A stretch of DNA of 64,000 nt from the NCBI GenBank assembly GCA_025769875.1, contig JAGFNK010000147.1:1-64000 (forward strand), written 5' to 3'. The position numbers were made by a program, and so were the translations under genes. The DNA is from Russula earlei (lineage: Eukaryota > Basidiomycota > Agaricomycetes > Russulales > Russulaceae). The notes beneath the pieces were generated by a model. It saw nothing but the letters and a program-made list of their open reading frames with translations, was not told the DNA's origin and did no database searches. Below are positions 43,631 through 54,147 of this stretch, in pieces (position 1 is the stretch's first letter; each line of letters opens with the position of its first letter).

Positions 43631-44349
43631 TCACGCCGAAGCAGGCTGAGAGCGCTTCTTTGCCACAGTGTTCTCCCTGAGAGTTGATGATATGATGGCA
43701 TTTCAGAGGTCATGAAAAAAATCAATCCCCCGACAGATGTCCGCGCACCTGAAACCATTCTTGAACCGCCTCGAGACGTGTTTGAGGTACCGCATCCTGC
43801 CGGTACCAGTCGTTTTGCGGCGCTTTGCCTTCTGTCCCCACTCGTACGAACGCAGTTTTGCTCGGGGGTAACCGCACTGTGCACACTCTGCGCAAAAAAT
43901 ACCTAGTGAGGGCCGCAGTCCATAGGGTTGTACGTCACAGAACACCGACCCTTGTGTTGTTTGTGGAACGAACGATTGCCGCAGCGGCGACACAGTGTAT
44001 GTGACTTCGTGTGGCGCTTACTAACGTGGGCATCAGAAATGTGACGATACCGCAGGAGAGAATAGTCAAACTACACACCCGAAGGAGGATGTACCTATGG
44101 AAATCGGACGAAAAGAGGGCGGTCAGTGCGCCAGCCTCTACATGTGATTGCTCTCCACGGACCTTTCGTCTGTAAAGAAACGTAGGTCAGCTACCGCCTG
44201 GGCATGGGTGGTGCTACGAGTCGTCATCCACTTGATGGCACACCCATCCAGCCCAAAAACAGAGAAATCATGGCCAGCTACAACGGAGTACCCGAAAGAG
44301 GAGTACCTCTAGCCATTCCACGGACGCATATATGGGGTGGACTTACCAT
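43631..44349 (-). CDS. RPL37: 60S ribosomal protein eL37
   Basis: This is a zinc-binding protein of the large cytosolic ribosomal subunit. The product is pieced from six exons. Exon 1 is the ATG alone (44349-44347), followed by gtaagt. Exon 2 is 7 nt (44169-44163, ACGAAAG) and exon 3 is 16 nt (44094-44079). Exon 4 (44020-43950) gives [20 protein letters not shown]. Exon 5 gives [40 protein letters not shown] and KNGF. Exon 6 ends [14 protein letters not shown]. Together they read MTKGTSSFGKRHTKSH..., matching the family throughout. The four cysteines (CRRC and CAQC) bind zinc. The exon 5 to 6 join is GGTTTCAG|gtgcgc. A tandem 50-bp duplication lies upstream. Confidence 0.92.
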
Positions 44350-44411
44350 CTTGCCGTTTTCTCGTCAATTGTGTCGTGTCGTCGACGAAGGTTTATCTGG
44401 ACCGGGCCGTA

Positions 44412-44511
44412 TGCTGCTGTGGCTGTGGCTATAGGGCGTGTGAATGTTGATCTCAATCTGGTGTTGCTGTGGCTGTTCTACGAGGGCGCGTGAATGTTTA
44501 ACTTCTTTTGG
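44412..44511. repeat. imperfect 50-bp tandem duplication upstream of eL37
   Basis: Two adjacent copies start at 44412 and 44462 and share roughly three quarters of their bases. Each contains GCTGTGGCTGT and AGGGCGYGTGAATGTT. The copies lie 63-162 bp upstream of the eL37 start codon, so they probably hold duplicated promoter elements. Confidence 0.65.
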
Positions 44512-44555
44512 ACGCCAACCATCACATTCACACACAACATGGGTACAGCGAGCGA

Positions 44556-47500
44556 TCACTCATCAAATCCTCCCATTGCACGCAATCCCTCAACAACCCG
44601 CTTGTATTCGTACAGAAGCTCCTTCACTTCCGACAGTCGGAGGTCATCTGCAGTCGCTTCTAAAAAGCGTTGATTTGGCGGGGCGATGCGTGCGAGCAAA
44701 GGCGAGGTTGGACGACTTGATAGTGGAGTCTCGATACGATTTGCCGCGGGAGTCAGGGCCCGGGGAGGAGGAAGGAGCGACGCGTGTCGCGAGGGTGACG
44801 GCGATCCCTGAACGACAGTCAGTATCTCAAGGGTCGGAACCCTGAAAATGAACACACCACCTGCTGTTGTTGGGCTTGCGGTAGTTGACCTGAGAGTCGT
44901 GCAAGTCCCGGCATACTTGCCAGACGGTCGGAAAGACTCTTCCGGGGACGACGTCGACGTGCTGCACGACCCATCATATTCTCGAAGCTGCGGATGCTGC
45001 GTATGTCGTGTCGATCGTCATCTCGCTCGTCGTCCTCGTCGTCCTCGCTGTCATCTTGACTATCACCGTCCGCACTGCCCTCCCCATCCGATTCATACGC
45101 GGATGCGGAGCGAACGGAACCGGGACGTGAAGACACATCCACCATCATCTGGCCAGATTCCTCCGCCGTGGTTCCTGTCGTGCTTGCGAATGATCTCGCA
45201 CGGTCGCGGCCGGGGAGTGAAGCGGCTAGGCTCGCGATCGAGAAGCCACTCTCGCGACGTAGAAGCCCGAAACCAGGGCTTATCGCGTTCCATGGGGCAG
45301 CTTCTTGCTCTTTTGTCGTATTCTCGGACGAGGTCGCATGTGCATCTGCAGACGTGCCGGGCAAAAGCGCGCGAAGTACACCAAAGCCCTGGTCAACAAC
45401 GCCAAGAATGACTTTATTGGCAGAACCAGCTATGGCATCGACTTGTTGCTCGACTCCTCGTCGCAGGCGAGCAGGTACACCTTCGGGGGAGACCGGGGGC
45501 GCTTGGGACTCCAACGCCACCCGGTGAACAGGGATGGGCGTCAAATCGGCAGTGCTGGTGTGATCAAAAGTAAGGCAGGGTAACCGTTGGGAAGGCAGTA
45601 CAAACCTCATAACTTTCTTATCGCTCTCTCCTAACCCTAGTGCCTTCAGGTCGATATTCTCAAGGAAGTCTGCAACTGCCATTAGGTTGACTAGGCAATA
45701 GCTTTCTTCGCCACCGATGCGCTGATTCCGGAAGCGTTGGGTATACAGTAGGTGCGACACGAAGTGTGATGGATTCGCTTTGACGACGGAAAAGATCATC
45801 AATGGCAGGATGATGTCGCCTGAGACTGGCGTCGGGGACTCAGAGCGAGATGATGTCGAGACCGGGCGCAGGGAAGCCCGATCTGAAGTCGACTCATACG
45901 AAGCTTGGGGTCCTTCTTGTCCTCGATAGCTGGGGGCGACGGATGGATTCGAATTTGTGGGGGTTGCATCCTCAATACCGACCGGCGACTCCACGTGTAA
46001 TTGGGTTTGCGAATCGGGGGAAACGATTATTGGCGGAGGGTTCGTTTCGAGGGCAGGAACCGCTGTCCCGTCATGAGGTGTCGCAAAACGATCTTTGAGT
46101 GCAGGCGAGGCTTCGGGACTCTTCTGATTTTCTAATTCAGCTTCTGACTTGAGTCGGACAGGCGGCAAGCGTGAGAGTCCATCTAGACAGTCTCAGGAAC
46201 GACAACATCGTGAGTAAGCGGAAAGGACCCACCAACAACATCCCTATGCGCGGCGATCAGTACAGCTGCCTTGGCTGCTGGGCATCGCGTCTCCTGGTTC
46301 TCGAGCCGAGAGAGCGCTGTCGGGGGAAACGATAGTGAGCGAGGGTGAATAAAATCCCACAAATCCAAAGCCCGCACTTTCACCACAGGCCTTGAGGACA
46401 GCTTCCACGCCGGCTCCTCCCGCACCTACGTCAACGCCGAGGTGTTCTAAACCGAGGTCGAGCATGTTTAGCGCGGCGACGCGGCTAGAAAGTGCTTCAT
46501 CGTGCGAGGCATCATCGGACTTGGGGAGACGATATAACCTACCTCGAGATCAGCCGCGGAACCAGAAAGCAAGGAAGGCGAAATGAACCTGTCGTAGAAC
46601 AACGAGCAAATGACACGCTCCACAGCCTCTAGAATTTCGCGCGCGCGTTGCTCGCTCACAATTTTTCCACTTGGGCGGCGTTCGCGCGCCTTCTCTTGTT
46701 CCGCTTCCAGGATGCTTTCGCGAATAGGGCGCGCTGTCACAGGGCTAACCCCTCCTGCAAGTAGAGCTTCCTCCAGATCGACGTAAAAGGCCTGAAACTG
46801 TGTCGCAAGTTCCTCGGCAGTTTCCTGAGGAGGATCGATGACGTATAGGGACGGCGGCGTGGTTCCTTGCTTCATATCGGAGCTTCTCACGAAGGGGTGT
46901 AGCCCAACCGTAAAGTCATGCACACGGTCAATAACCCAGGATGGAACTCCGGATGATGCGAGTGTCTCTTTCACTTCGTTTTTGAGAACCTTGTTGATCG
47001 CTTTGCTTACATCATTACGTACAATGCGTTGGTCAATTGAGTATGCAGCAACTTCTATGGCGTGCTCGTGTTCTATATTCTGTTGTGATGGCGTTGGAGC
47101 AGGTGTCGTAGGAGCGGAAGACTTTCCAAAGAGTGAGGCTAAGGAAGAAGAGATGCGTGAAGAGCTCGTCTGGGCAGGTGCCCGTTGTCCGGGCCTCGGT
47201 GGGAGGGGAGGCTTAGACACGACATGCGGTGGAAGGGGAAGCGAGTCCGTATGCGCAGGAAGAGTGAACGTGGGGTAACTTTGGGAGAAGGGAGAAGGCA
47301 CTACAGGAAGAGGAGGGAGTGACGCAAAAGCAGAAACGCGTGTCGATGGCACTAAGAGACCGTCGAAAGACTTTGAGCCAGGCAGAAGTGACGATCGAAG
47401 AGTGAGGGTGTTGCTGAGACCGTAGCCCATCAGCCATGTACACATTCCAAGGACATTGTGGACTTACCTGACGAGCGATCCTCTCAACCCAGACATAGTC

Positions 47501-48137
47501 ACTATAGGGATGTTGTCCCCGGAGGGACTCTCGCATAGGGCAACGTGATCCTTCACGAAATCAGCCGTGACATCGGTGGATCCCGCACTCTCGATAGGTA
47601 AGAGCAACGTCGCCTAGAGCGCATGAACACGAATGAGGGCACTGTTTTCCTTGCAATTGAAACGGAGAATACCTTTCCAACGGTTAGGACATTCCATATG
47701 TCGGACCACTCCGGACTATTGTCGTGTTCTGCTACGAGCTTTTCCAGAATCTCCCAGCCGAGGCTGTTGGTTTCAAGGCCGATAGACTGGGCACCCGCCT
47801 TGAGATTCATCAGCTGGAGCTTGGAGGTGGCAGCACTCCCGCCAGGAGGCTGCTGTTGGGCTACGGACAGCGAAGACTGGAGGGTCGTCACGGTGGTCGC
47901 TGCTGTACGTCGAGGGGTATACGTTGCATAGCGCGTCCCCGGAGGTGTGGTTTCTTGTGCGTCCGAGGTTGGGGCCGCGCTGATGGGAGCAGATACCGGG
48001 GTAGGAGACAGCAGAGGATGCGCGGTAAGAGTCTCTCGGGTGAGCGAAGGGGCAGGTGACGGCGTGCGCTGTATGAAAAGTCCCTGACTGCGGCCTATGG
48101 AGCCGGAGGGGAAAAGGTCATCGCGTCGACTCGACAT
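44556..48137 (-). CDS. VPS9-domain protein, putative Rab5-family GEF
   Basis: VPS9 domains activate Rab5/Vps21 GTPases on endosomes. The start at 48137 (MSSRRDDLFPSGSIGRSQGL) opens a disordered region, then helical sequence (NSLGWEILEKLVAEHDNSPE). The middle block is EVAAYSIDQRIVRNDVSKAI, YVDLEEALLAGGVSPVTARP, SLFYDRFISPSLLSGSAADL. The VPS9 signature comes after several introns: GDIILPLMIFSVVKANPSHF, SHLLYTQRFRNQRIGGEESY, CLVNLMAVADFLENIDLKAL. The C-terminus has an acidic run (DDSEDDEDDERDDDRHD) and ends EGLRAMGGFDE. The conserved Asp and Tyr used for catalysis by VPS9 proteins sit in the expected places. At more than 950 residues it is longer than yeast Vps9 and has no visible CUE domain. 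Confidence 0.88.
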
Positions 48138-48577
48138 TGTCACTGTGCTGTGCGAGACGCGGTTTGGACCCGGTGGCGGACCCGGTGGCAGGCTGGCGCA
48201 CGAGGGAGGCTGTCGAGATCACTTGATTTGGGAAATCTTCCCAAGGATCCGATTCAACCACTCTCATCACACACTCAATATGCTGTTGTATTGCCGGCCA
48301 GGGGATACTGCGGGGTGATGCCTAATCACAGGCCATGCTCATCTGCTCTCATTTCATCTGCGCAGCAACTGATCCAGGCGTGCCAGTGATTGTGCAGTGC
48401 CCACTCTGCGATCTGGCGATGCAGGCGTCCTGAAACAGAAAGTTTTTTTACACAATCTGCCTTTGAGGTGGTAAGGTGTGTGTGAAGTATGTCCCGATTC
48501 GGAGACGGCCATGGGATGATGAATGTGAGACGTGAGAGACGGGGGGACGTGTCCTCGTGCCGCAACAGCCAGTCCTG
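48138..48577. promoter_or_regulatory. divergent promoter region, VPS9 gene / unknown gene
   Basis: This 440-bp spacer separates two start codons. No coding signal or recognisable motif stands out. Confidence 0.4.
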
Positions 48578-49436
48578 ATGGCATCTTCATCGGCGGTCAA
48601 GTTCGATGACATTGACAAGCACGAATTTGCGCAGTATATCCTTCGAGAACATGGCACGTATTTCCCAAAGTGGGCATCCGTAGACATTACAGTTCCTCGG
48701 AAACGCTCACAATACGCAGATTCGAGGATATGTACTCCACTCGGGGAGACGATACCAGACTTGAAAGAACGAATCGATGAGTTACAGACGCAATATTCCG
48801 CAGAACTCGAGAAGCTCGGTGAATATCACGCTGCACAGTACTTTGACGATGCTCTGGATCGGTATTCGGCGCAGGATGATGAGGCCAGCGATGATTATTC
48901 TGGTATCATCGATGTCCGTCGTTCTCAACAAAAAACCTTTTCTCACGAACGCCTCTGATGATGTTCGCATCTAGGAACTTTATGATCAGTTCCGCCGACA
49001 TGGCAAGACGAGCTTGGAAGCCAGGTTTGATCGCGAGACGACCCTGGTGCGCCTGGCCCACACAGAGACCGTGGCGCCCCTGCTGTATAAGCTCGCATAC
49101 AAACAGAGAGAGGAAGAGTCGCGGAAGCGGCGTGAAATTCAATTTCCTCAGACCGCGGCCGAGTTCAACTTTATCCAGGACAAGGAACTACAACAACGGA
49201 TAGCGCGCTTTTTGGCGTCGGATGCCATTGTCCAAGATAAGATGCTGAATGAATACGGTTGGGCGTGGCGTCAGGTGCAGGGGCTCAAGGAAGAGTATCT
49301 GAAAGACGTAAGTCCGGTCTCATCCCTATCGCGCCGCTTATCAAGCGGGGTTTTGTTGTAGTCCACTTTCAAAGAAGACATACAGAGAAGGGTAGCTGTT
49401 GTCAGAGACCCACGAAGAAAGTCTACTCTCACATAA
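48578..49436 (+). CDS. unrecognised small helical protein
   Basis: I do not recognise the family. The first ATG in the open frame is 48578 (MASSSAVKFDDIDKHEFAQY). Exon 1 ends at YSGIID; an intron (donor gtccgtcg, acceptor ctag) leads to ELYDQFRRHGKTSLEARFDR, and a second (gtaagtcc) to STFKEDIQRRVAVVRD, ending at 49436. The product is about 240 residues, rich in Glu, Gln and Arg, and predicted helical or coiled-coil (KERIDELQTQYSAELEKLGE; YKQREEESRKRREIQFPQT). No signal peptide or membrane span is seen. The reading frame and good splice sites support a real gene; the function is open. Confidence 0.65.
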
Positions 49437-50306
49437 TATTGCATGCGTAATATACGTGTGGGCCGACAGCGCTACGTGTGCAGGACAGTGAATGGATGAA
49501 CAAGCTCATCGGCAACGGTATCTATTGGACGTTTTGTCTAGACTGCCCTGTGGGTCGTTGCGAAGGCGTTTCAGGGTATTATCTACTGTCCGGGTGATCA
49601 CGACGGCAAGGACGTTGTTGTGTACCGTTGATGGTTCTTTGGTGGGATGCTTCATGGATTCGTGGCATGCGACTGTTGCGCTGTTCCTCTGGGGATACCG
49701 ATATGCACTGGCCGACGGTGCTGTGCCGAGTGGACATGAAACGGTAACAAAATGCGATGTCGTTGTCCGAGAAAGGACGTGCGTTGGGATAGGGATAGGT
49801 GACATTTTGGAGTGGAAGTTGCAGTACGAGTGGATGGCCAGCTGGCTTTCCGCGGATACCGAGAGGGAGGGAAGGACGTGGTCTAAAAACTAAATTGGGA
49901 CCGATACCCGGGATGCCGGCGTCTGTGGAAGCGCGGGGGTGAGCACAGCCCTTTTTTGATGAGAGTGAGCGGTCTCATGGAGGAACTCATCTAACGTGCA
50001 TCATCTCTCATCAATTCTCAGTCATGGCCGTCACTGTCCTCTCGAACGACATCATCACCGTCATCTGATGCATACGAATGCTCTGCTCTCTCATCCGTCC
50101 GACTCGGATATGGCCGTCTTTACGCGCCAGCACGCGCCACTTATCTACCAAGCGAACTCCCTATAAATTGACCGTCTATTTCAATTGTGGTCTCCCATTC
50201 AATCTCGCCGTCACGTCTTGGTGAATCCTCTGCGCCCTTGATTCCGATTCCGCCTCGTATAAAACACTTTGCTATTGTCTCCCCGTCGCAGCCTCTTTGT
50301 GAAAGC
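49437..50306. other. intergenic, no gene seen
   Basis: No supported gene. The open frame at 49492-49893 has no recognisable motif. The CT-rich stretch at 50200-50300 is probably the leader of the next gene. Confidence 0.4.
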
Positions 50307-50860
50307 ATGTCTACCGCCACTCGCCAATACATGCCCCCAAACGGAAGGCTCCAAACGACCAACTTGGTGCGTAACTCCCGTCTTCGCTCCCAGCATCTTA
50401 ACCGACAAGTCGTGGGCTAGTCATCCCAGTCAGACGTGCCACACGCTGTTGCAACCCTGCTTGAGACGACGAAACACTTGCAGGAAACGCTACGTCTCTG
50501 GAGCTTGTCGCGTGCGTCGGAACAGCATGTCAGCGACATCTACGTACGCCTTGGCACCGAGTTCAACTCGACCGTAGTCGCATTTCAACATTTTCGCATT
50601 GACATGAGGTACACATTAATGTCGCCTCGTCCCACCCTTCGTTTCCGACTCATGAGGTGTGACCCCCCAGCGACATATATCAGATTCCTCAAGATCTACG
50701 TGCCGTGCTCGAGGCATGCCTCAGTGAGGAACCGTCAGCACACACCCTGAACAAGTATCTCCCACGGGTACGGCAAATCATCGCAGCGCTGTTGCGAGGG
50801 CTGCAGAGCAAGCAAGCGGCGTATTGGCATGCCGTGGGGGGTGCCTCGATGCGTCGTTGA
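50307..50860 (+). CDS. Bud6/Aip3 N-terminal-domain protein (short, without actin-binding core)
   Basis: Bud6/Aip3 is a polarity protein that helps formins nucleate actin. This product corresponds only to its N-terminal domain. It begins MSTATRQYMPPNGRLQTTNL; an intron leads to SSQSDVPHAVATLLETTKHL, QETLRLWSLSRASEQHVSDI, YVRLGTEFNSTVVAFQHFRI, then via another intron DMSDIYQIPQDLRAVLEACL and ends LQSKQAAYWHAVGGASMRR. The segment from VATLL to YWHAV matches the domain closely. The total of about 150 residues is far shorter than the 700 or more of yeast Bud6, and a stop codon closes it at 50860. It may be a genuine stand-alone domain protein or the first part of a gene whose continuation I missed. 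Confidence 0.72.
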
Positions 50861-51220
50861 GGTGCACAGTAGCCCCAGGCGCGACAGGTCGCCCCTGGCA
50901 CGGGTTCTAATGAAGGATGTTCGGAGTAGAGGCAAGTCATAAATTAGGTTAGAATACTCATATAACAAATTGCGGGTACGGTGTGTACAGTATGAGAATG
51001 CGACACGCTCAACCCATTGTATATTAGCATAGATGTTCATAATTTATTTGTAGAGGTCTGATCTTCATGTCGAGTTGATGGTTTTGTACTACGCGAGCTA
51101 AATTTAGACGGTGAGGGCGCCTGGTTGAGAGTCGGGTGGGTGATACTGTACATTAGTGAAGAGGGGTGAACATGCTACGTCGGGGTTCCTGGAATGCGCT
51201 ATAACATTAACCGAGGGGCA
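50861..51220. other. intergenic, no gene seen
   Basis: This is the 3' end of the Bud6-domain gene and the promoter of the next. AT-rich (50980-51100). No motif is recognised. Confidence 0.4.
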
Positions 51221-53860
51221 ATGACAATGCAGTCGGATCGACGAGATGGGAGATGGGAGCGCCCGAACAAGTCCATGCCCGATAGAGTAACGACGCGTGA
51301 CCGGCAAACAAGGCATGGGCCTCTCCTCAACACTGCGCCCAACGTTGAATCACTTGGCTCTGCTCGTTCATTTCATAACCTGTGCGCCGTATGTTCCGCT
51401 GGCACCCATCAAACCAGCGCACTTCGACCTCCTACGCGCCCAGACCAACGCACGGCTCCGTCCCGTTTGCTCTCCAATACGGAAGATGCTCAACCAAACG
51501 AGTTTGTGGAAAAACGGAAACGGCGGCCACCCGCCATCAGTAAAGTGGCTACCCAGCAGCAGCAGCCGTGGAGAGTCAGACATGTGCCCCGCCAAGAAAT
51601 GCGGTTTGTATCCTGGGAACCCTCTGGATCTATGCGGCGTGCGTGCGTGGCCGTTACACATATTATACATAATAATAATTCCCCTTTAGAGGCTGCTGGC
51701 GGCTCTGCATCCTCACATGCCCGTCGGCCTCCAGATCACCGGATGACCGCAAAATACGCATCAGCACCATCAGCGCTGCCGTCGGAGGCTCCGGCTCCCA
51801 AACGTCGAAAACTAGAGGGCTCTCCTATTTCGGCGAGCAACTGCACATTGTCAACTCAGGGGATCGTACCAGCTGGTACGCCGTCTGCCTCATCGGTCTC
51901 ATCCGAGACTCTCGTCGGCGAACGCAAGGTCAAGAGGGAACATAGCGCCTCGCCGGAGCTGTCTGCAAAACCGCAGCTCATCACCACCGGCTCCAAGAGA
52001 TATGCGCCACTTCCGCCCGAGTGTCAAAAGTCGCAATCAAATCACAAAGCGGCGAGGTGGGCGTGGGCAAAGATGGAGCAAGAGGCGTTGAAAAAGCTTG
52101 GCTTGAAGGTTGTTCGGACGTTCATCAGGTCTGTGGTACATGACTCGCCACTACCCCCGTTTTCATATGTCGTCCTTATAGGGAAGACGGGATGGTTATC
52201 GACTGGTGAGTTTGGAGACGATCCGTCGAACGAATCCGGCTGATGTATGTATCTCAGGGAGATTGACGCATCCGAGTCAGCCGCGACGCCTGCTAGTCAT
52301 CGAACCGCGCCTTGTCGATCAACCACGCCGCGGTACCAAAGTCGTTCCCGCCGTCCGTCAAATCAACAATGCTGTCCCCGACGCATATACCCCTGCATCA
52401 GCCTTGCTCTGAGAGAGAAGCTAGCACGCCCTCAGCCGTTCATGGTCGAAGTCGAGCATGGGGGTACGGCAAAGTCGGCTGGCGTAACTCAGTCGAGCGG
52501 CCCTTCCCGCGAACTTCAGGAAAGAGAGCGCCAGCCGCAGGGGCACCCCGCGGTCAATCACGCGGTCAATGTTCCATCACCCATTGGCCGCTTGCGAAAG
52601 TTGCCAGAGGATTCTGCACGCAATACTCCCTCCCTGAGCCACCGAACTCGAAGTCCCGATCCTCCTCAACAACGCACCGCCTCCCCTCAGCACCCAGTAC
52701 CGCATCTTCCGCCTTCACAGAGCGCCATCGATACCCTACAGCACATCCTACGCCTCAAGCGTAAGCTCGATCGCGACCCTGACTTGCCCGAGCCGTCTAT
52801 TGCATCAATGTCATCGAAGCCTGTGCGGAAATTGTACCCCGTACCGAAGACGCCCCAGTCTGGGAGTTTGTCAAGACGATCTCCTACGTCTTCTGCTGCA
52901 GACGTTGTTGCAGCAGCGATTAATGAGGGCACACAGCTCCACCGAGTGAGACATGGCAGTATACCGATTCCAAGTACGCCATCACCCAGGAAGCGTCCTT
53001 CACTTTTTGCCACCCCTGTGAGCAACAAAGGCAGTTCCGCTCCCCAAGCAGATGAAGGACATCGAACGCGACGCTCTCTGTCTTTGGGAAGATATTCATC
53101 CCCGCCTATCCTCTTTCTGGATCCCACTAAGTCCGCTTCTCAAAGCCAGAAACCATCACAGGGCCCTTACAGGGAGGAGGAATACGACGAGCTAGAGCTG
53201 TCCTACCCGGCCTCCTTGACATTGGCTCCTCAAAGAGATCTTCCAGACTCTCGTCCGCCGATGGTCATTCCCACCGAGTCGCCGCGGCGAGCTAAGATCG
53301 TTTCGCCGACCTCGCGGCCTTCGTTCTTGGATACTGGGTCACATTGGATCGGTGACAGTGCCGTGATGCGGTCCTCTGAACTCCACTATTTCAAACGGTA
53401 CTGTCAGATTTTCGACATGGATCGTCGCGCGCTCGCGGATGTGTACGCGCCGGACGCTGTCTTCTCGTGTTCTTCGCGCAATTTGCACGCACGAGGTAGA
53501 GATGATGTCGTGGAAGCTCTGCAGGCCTTGGGCCACGGTGTCCTATGCTCTGGCAGTAGCGTGGAGTACGACGTGACATGGCTTGGTCCCGGCGTTGGCG
53601 TGTTACTCGTCGTGCTCGGCACCATGAGACAATCGGGAGAAAGCAATGGGGAGGTAGGGTACGCCATGACCTTCGTGCTAAAATCTGACGGTGATAACGA
53701 CGAAAGGTTAGTGTGGATCCCCTTTTCCATCTTTTTGATCCACGACCTTGATTTTCTTTTTTTCTTTTCGGGGGGTTACAGACCAACCGGGGACGTTAGA
53801 CCGCTAGTGGCGGTGGTGCATCAAATGGTGTTTCGTGAAAGTCTCTCCCAATCCCGATAA
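51221..53860 (+). CDS. protein with C-terminal NTF2-like domain, disordered N-terminus
   Basis: The C-terminal 130 residues look like an NTF2-like fold: SSELHYFKRYCQIFDMDRRA, LADVYAPDAVFSCSSRN, VEYDVTWLGPGVGVLLVVLG, NGEVGYAMTFVLKSD and LVAVVHQMVFRES. Such domains occur in mRNA export factor Mex67/NXF and stress-granule G3BP proteins, but the rest of this protein (PAPKRRKLEGS nuclear signal-like, long Ser/Pro-rich linker with SPRKRPSLF) does not show their LRR or RRM parts, so I do not assign a role. An N-terminal helical block (NHKAARWAWAKMEQEALKKL, then GLKVVRTFIREDGMVIDWE) is joined by two introns. The start is uncertain; 51221 is the first in-frame ATG, and an intron before AAGGSASSHARR extends the frame upstream of 51743. 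Confidence 0.65.
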
Positions 53861-54083
53861 TTTTGATACCTTCGGTTGTCCGTGACGCCCACTCAGATCG
53901 GACAGGCATGCTTGGCTACGGCATAATATGATGATTTTACGGTAGGCGATCTCATCGCGATCACACATACCGATAGACCCGTTGAGTTGCGAGATTTGTC
54001 CTGTGATTTAGGTTCGATATTGCCAATGTAGTTTGTTGTCTTATTTCTGTAGTAGTCGGTCGGTTAATGACCAAGAGGTGTTC

Positions 54084-54089
54084 CACGTG
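54084..54089. promoter_or_regulatory. CACGTG box upstream of CWC27
   Basis: CCACGTGAC lies 64 bp upstream of the CWC27 start codon, a distance close to that of the boxes before mS29 and kinesin-14. Confidence 0.45.
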
Positions 54090-54147
54090 ACTTCTTCTCT
54101 GATGCGAGGGAACGTTTATTCTCTTCACAACTTCTCCTTAGTTTGTC

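Noticed and set aside
44170..44346. C/D snoRNA in eL37 intron 1 (and a similar TGGATGACG in eL33 intron 1)
   Set aside because: Only the last five bases of box C match, and no terminal stem pairs convincingly.
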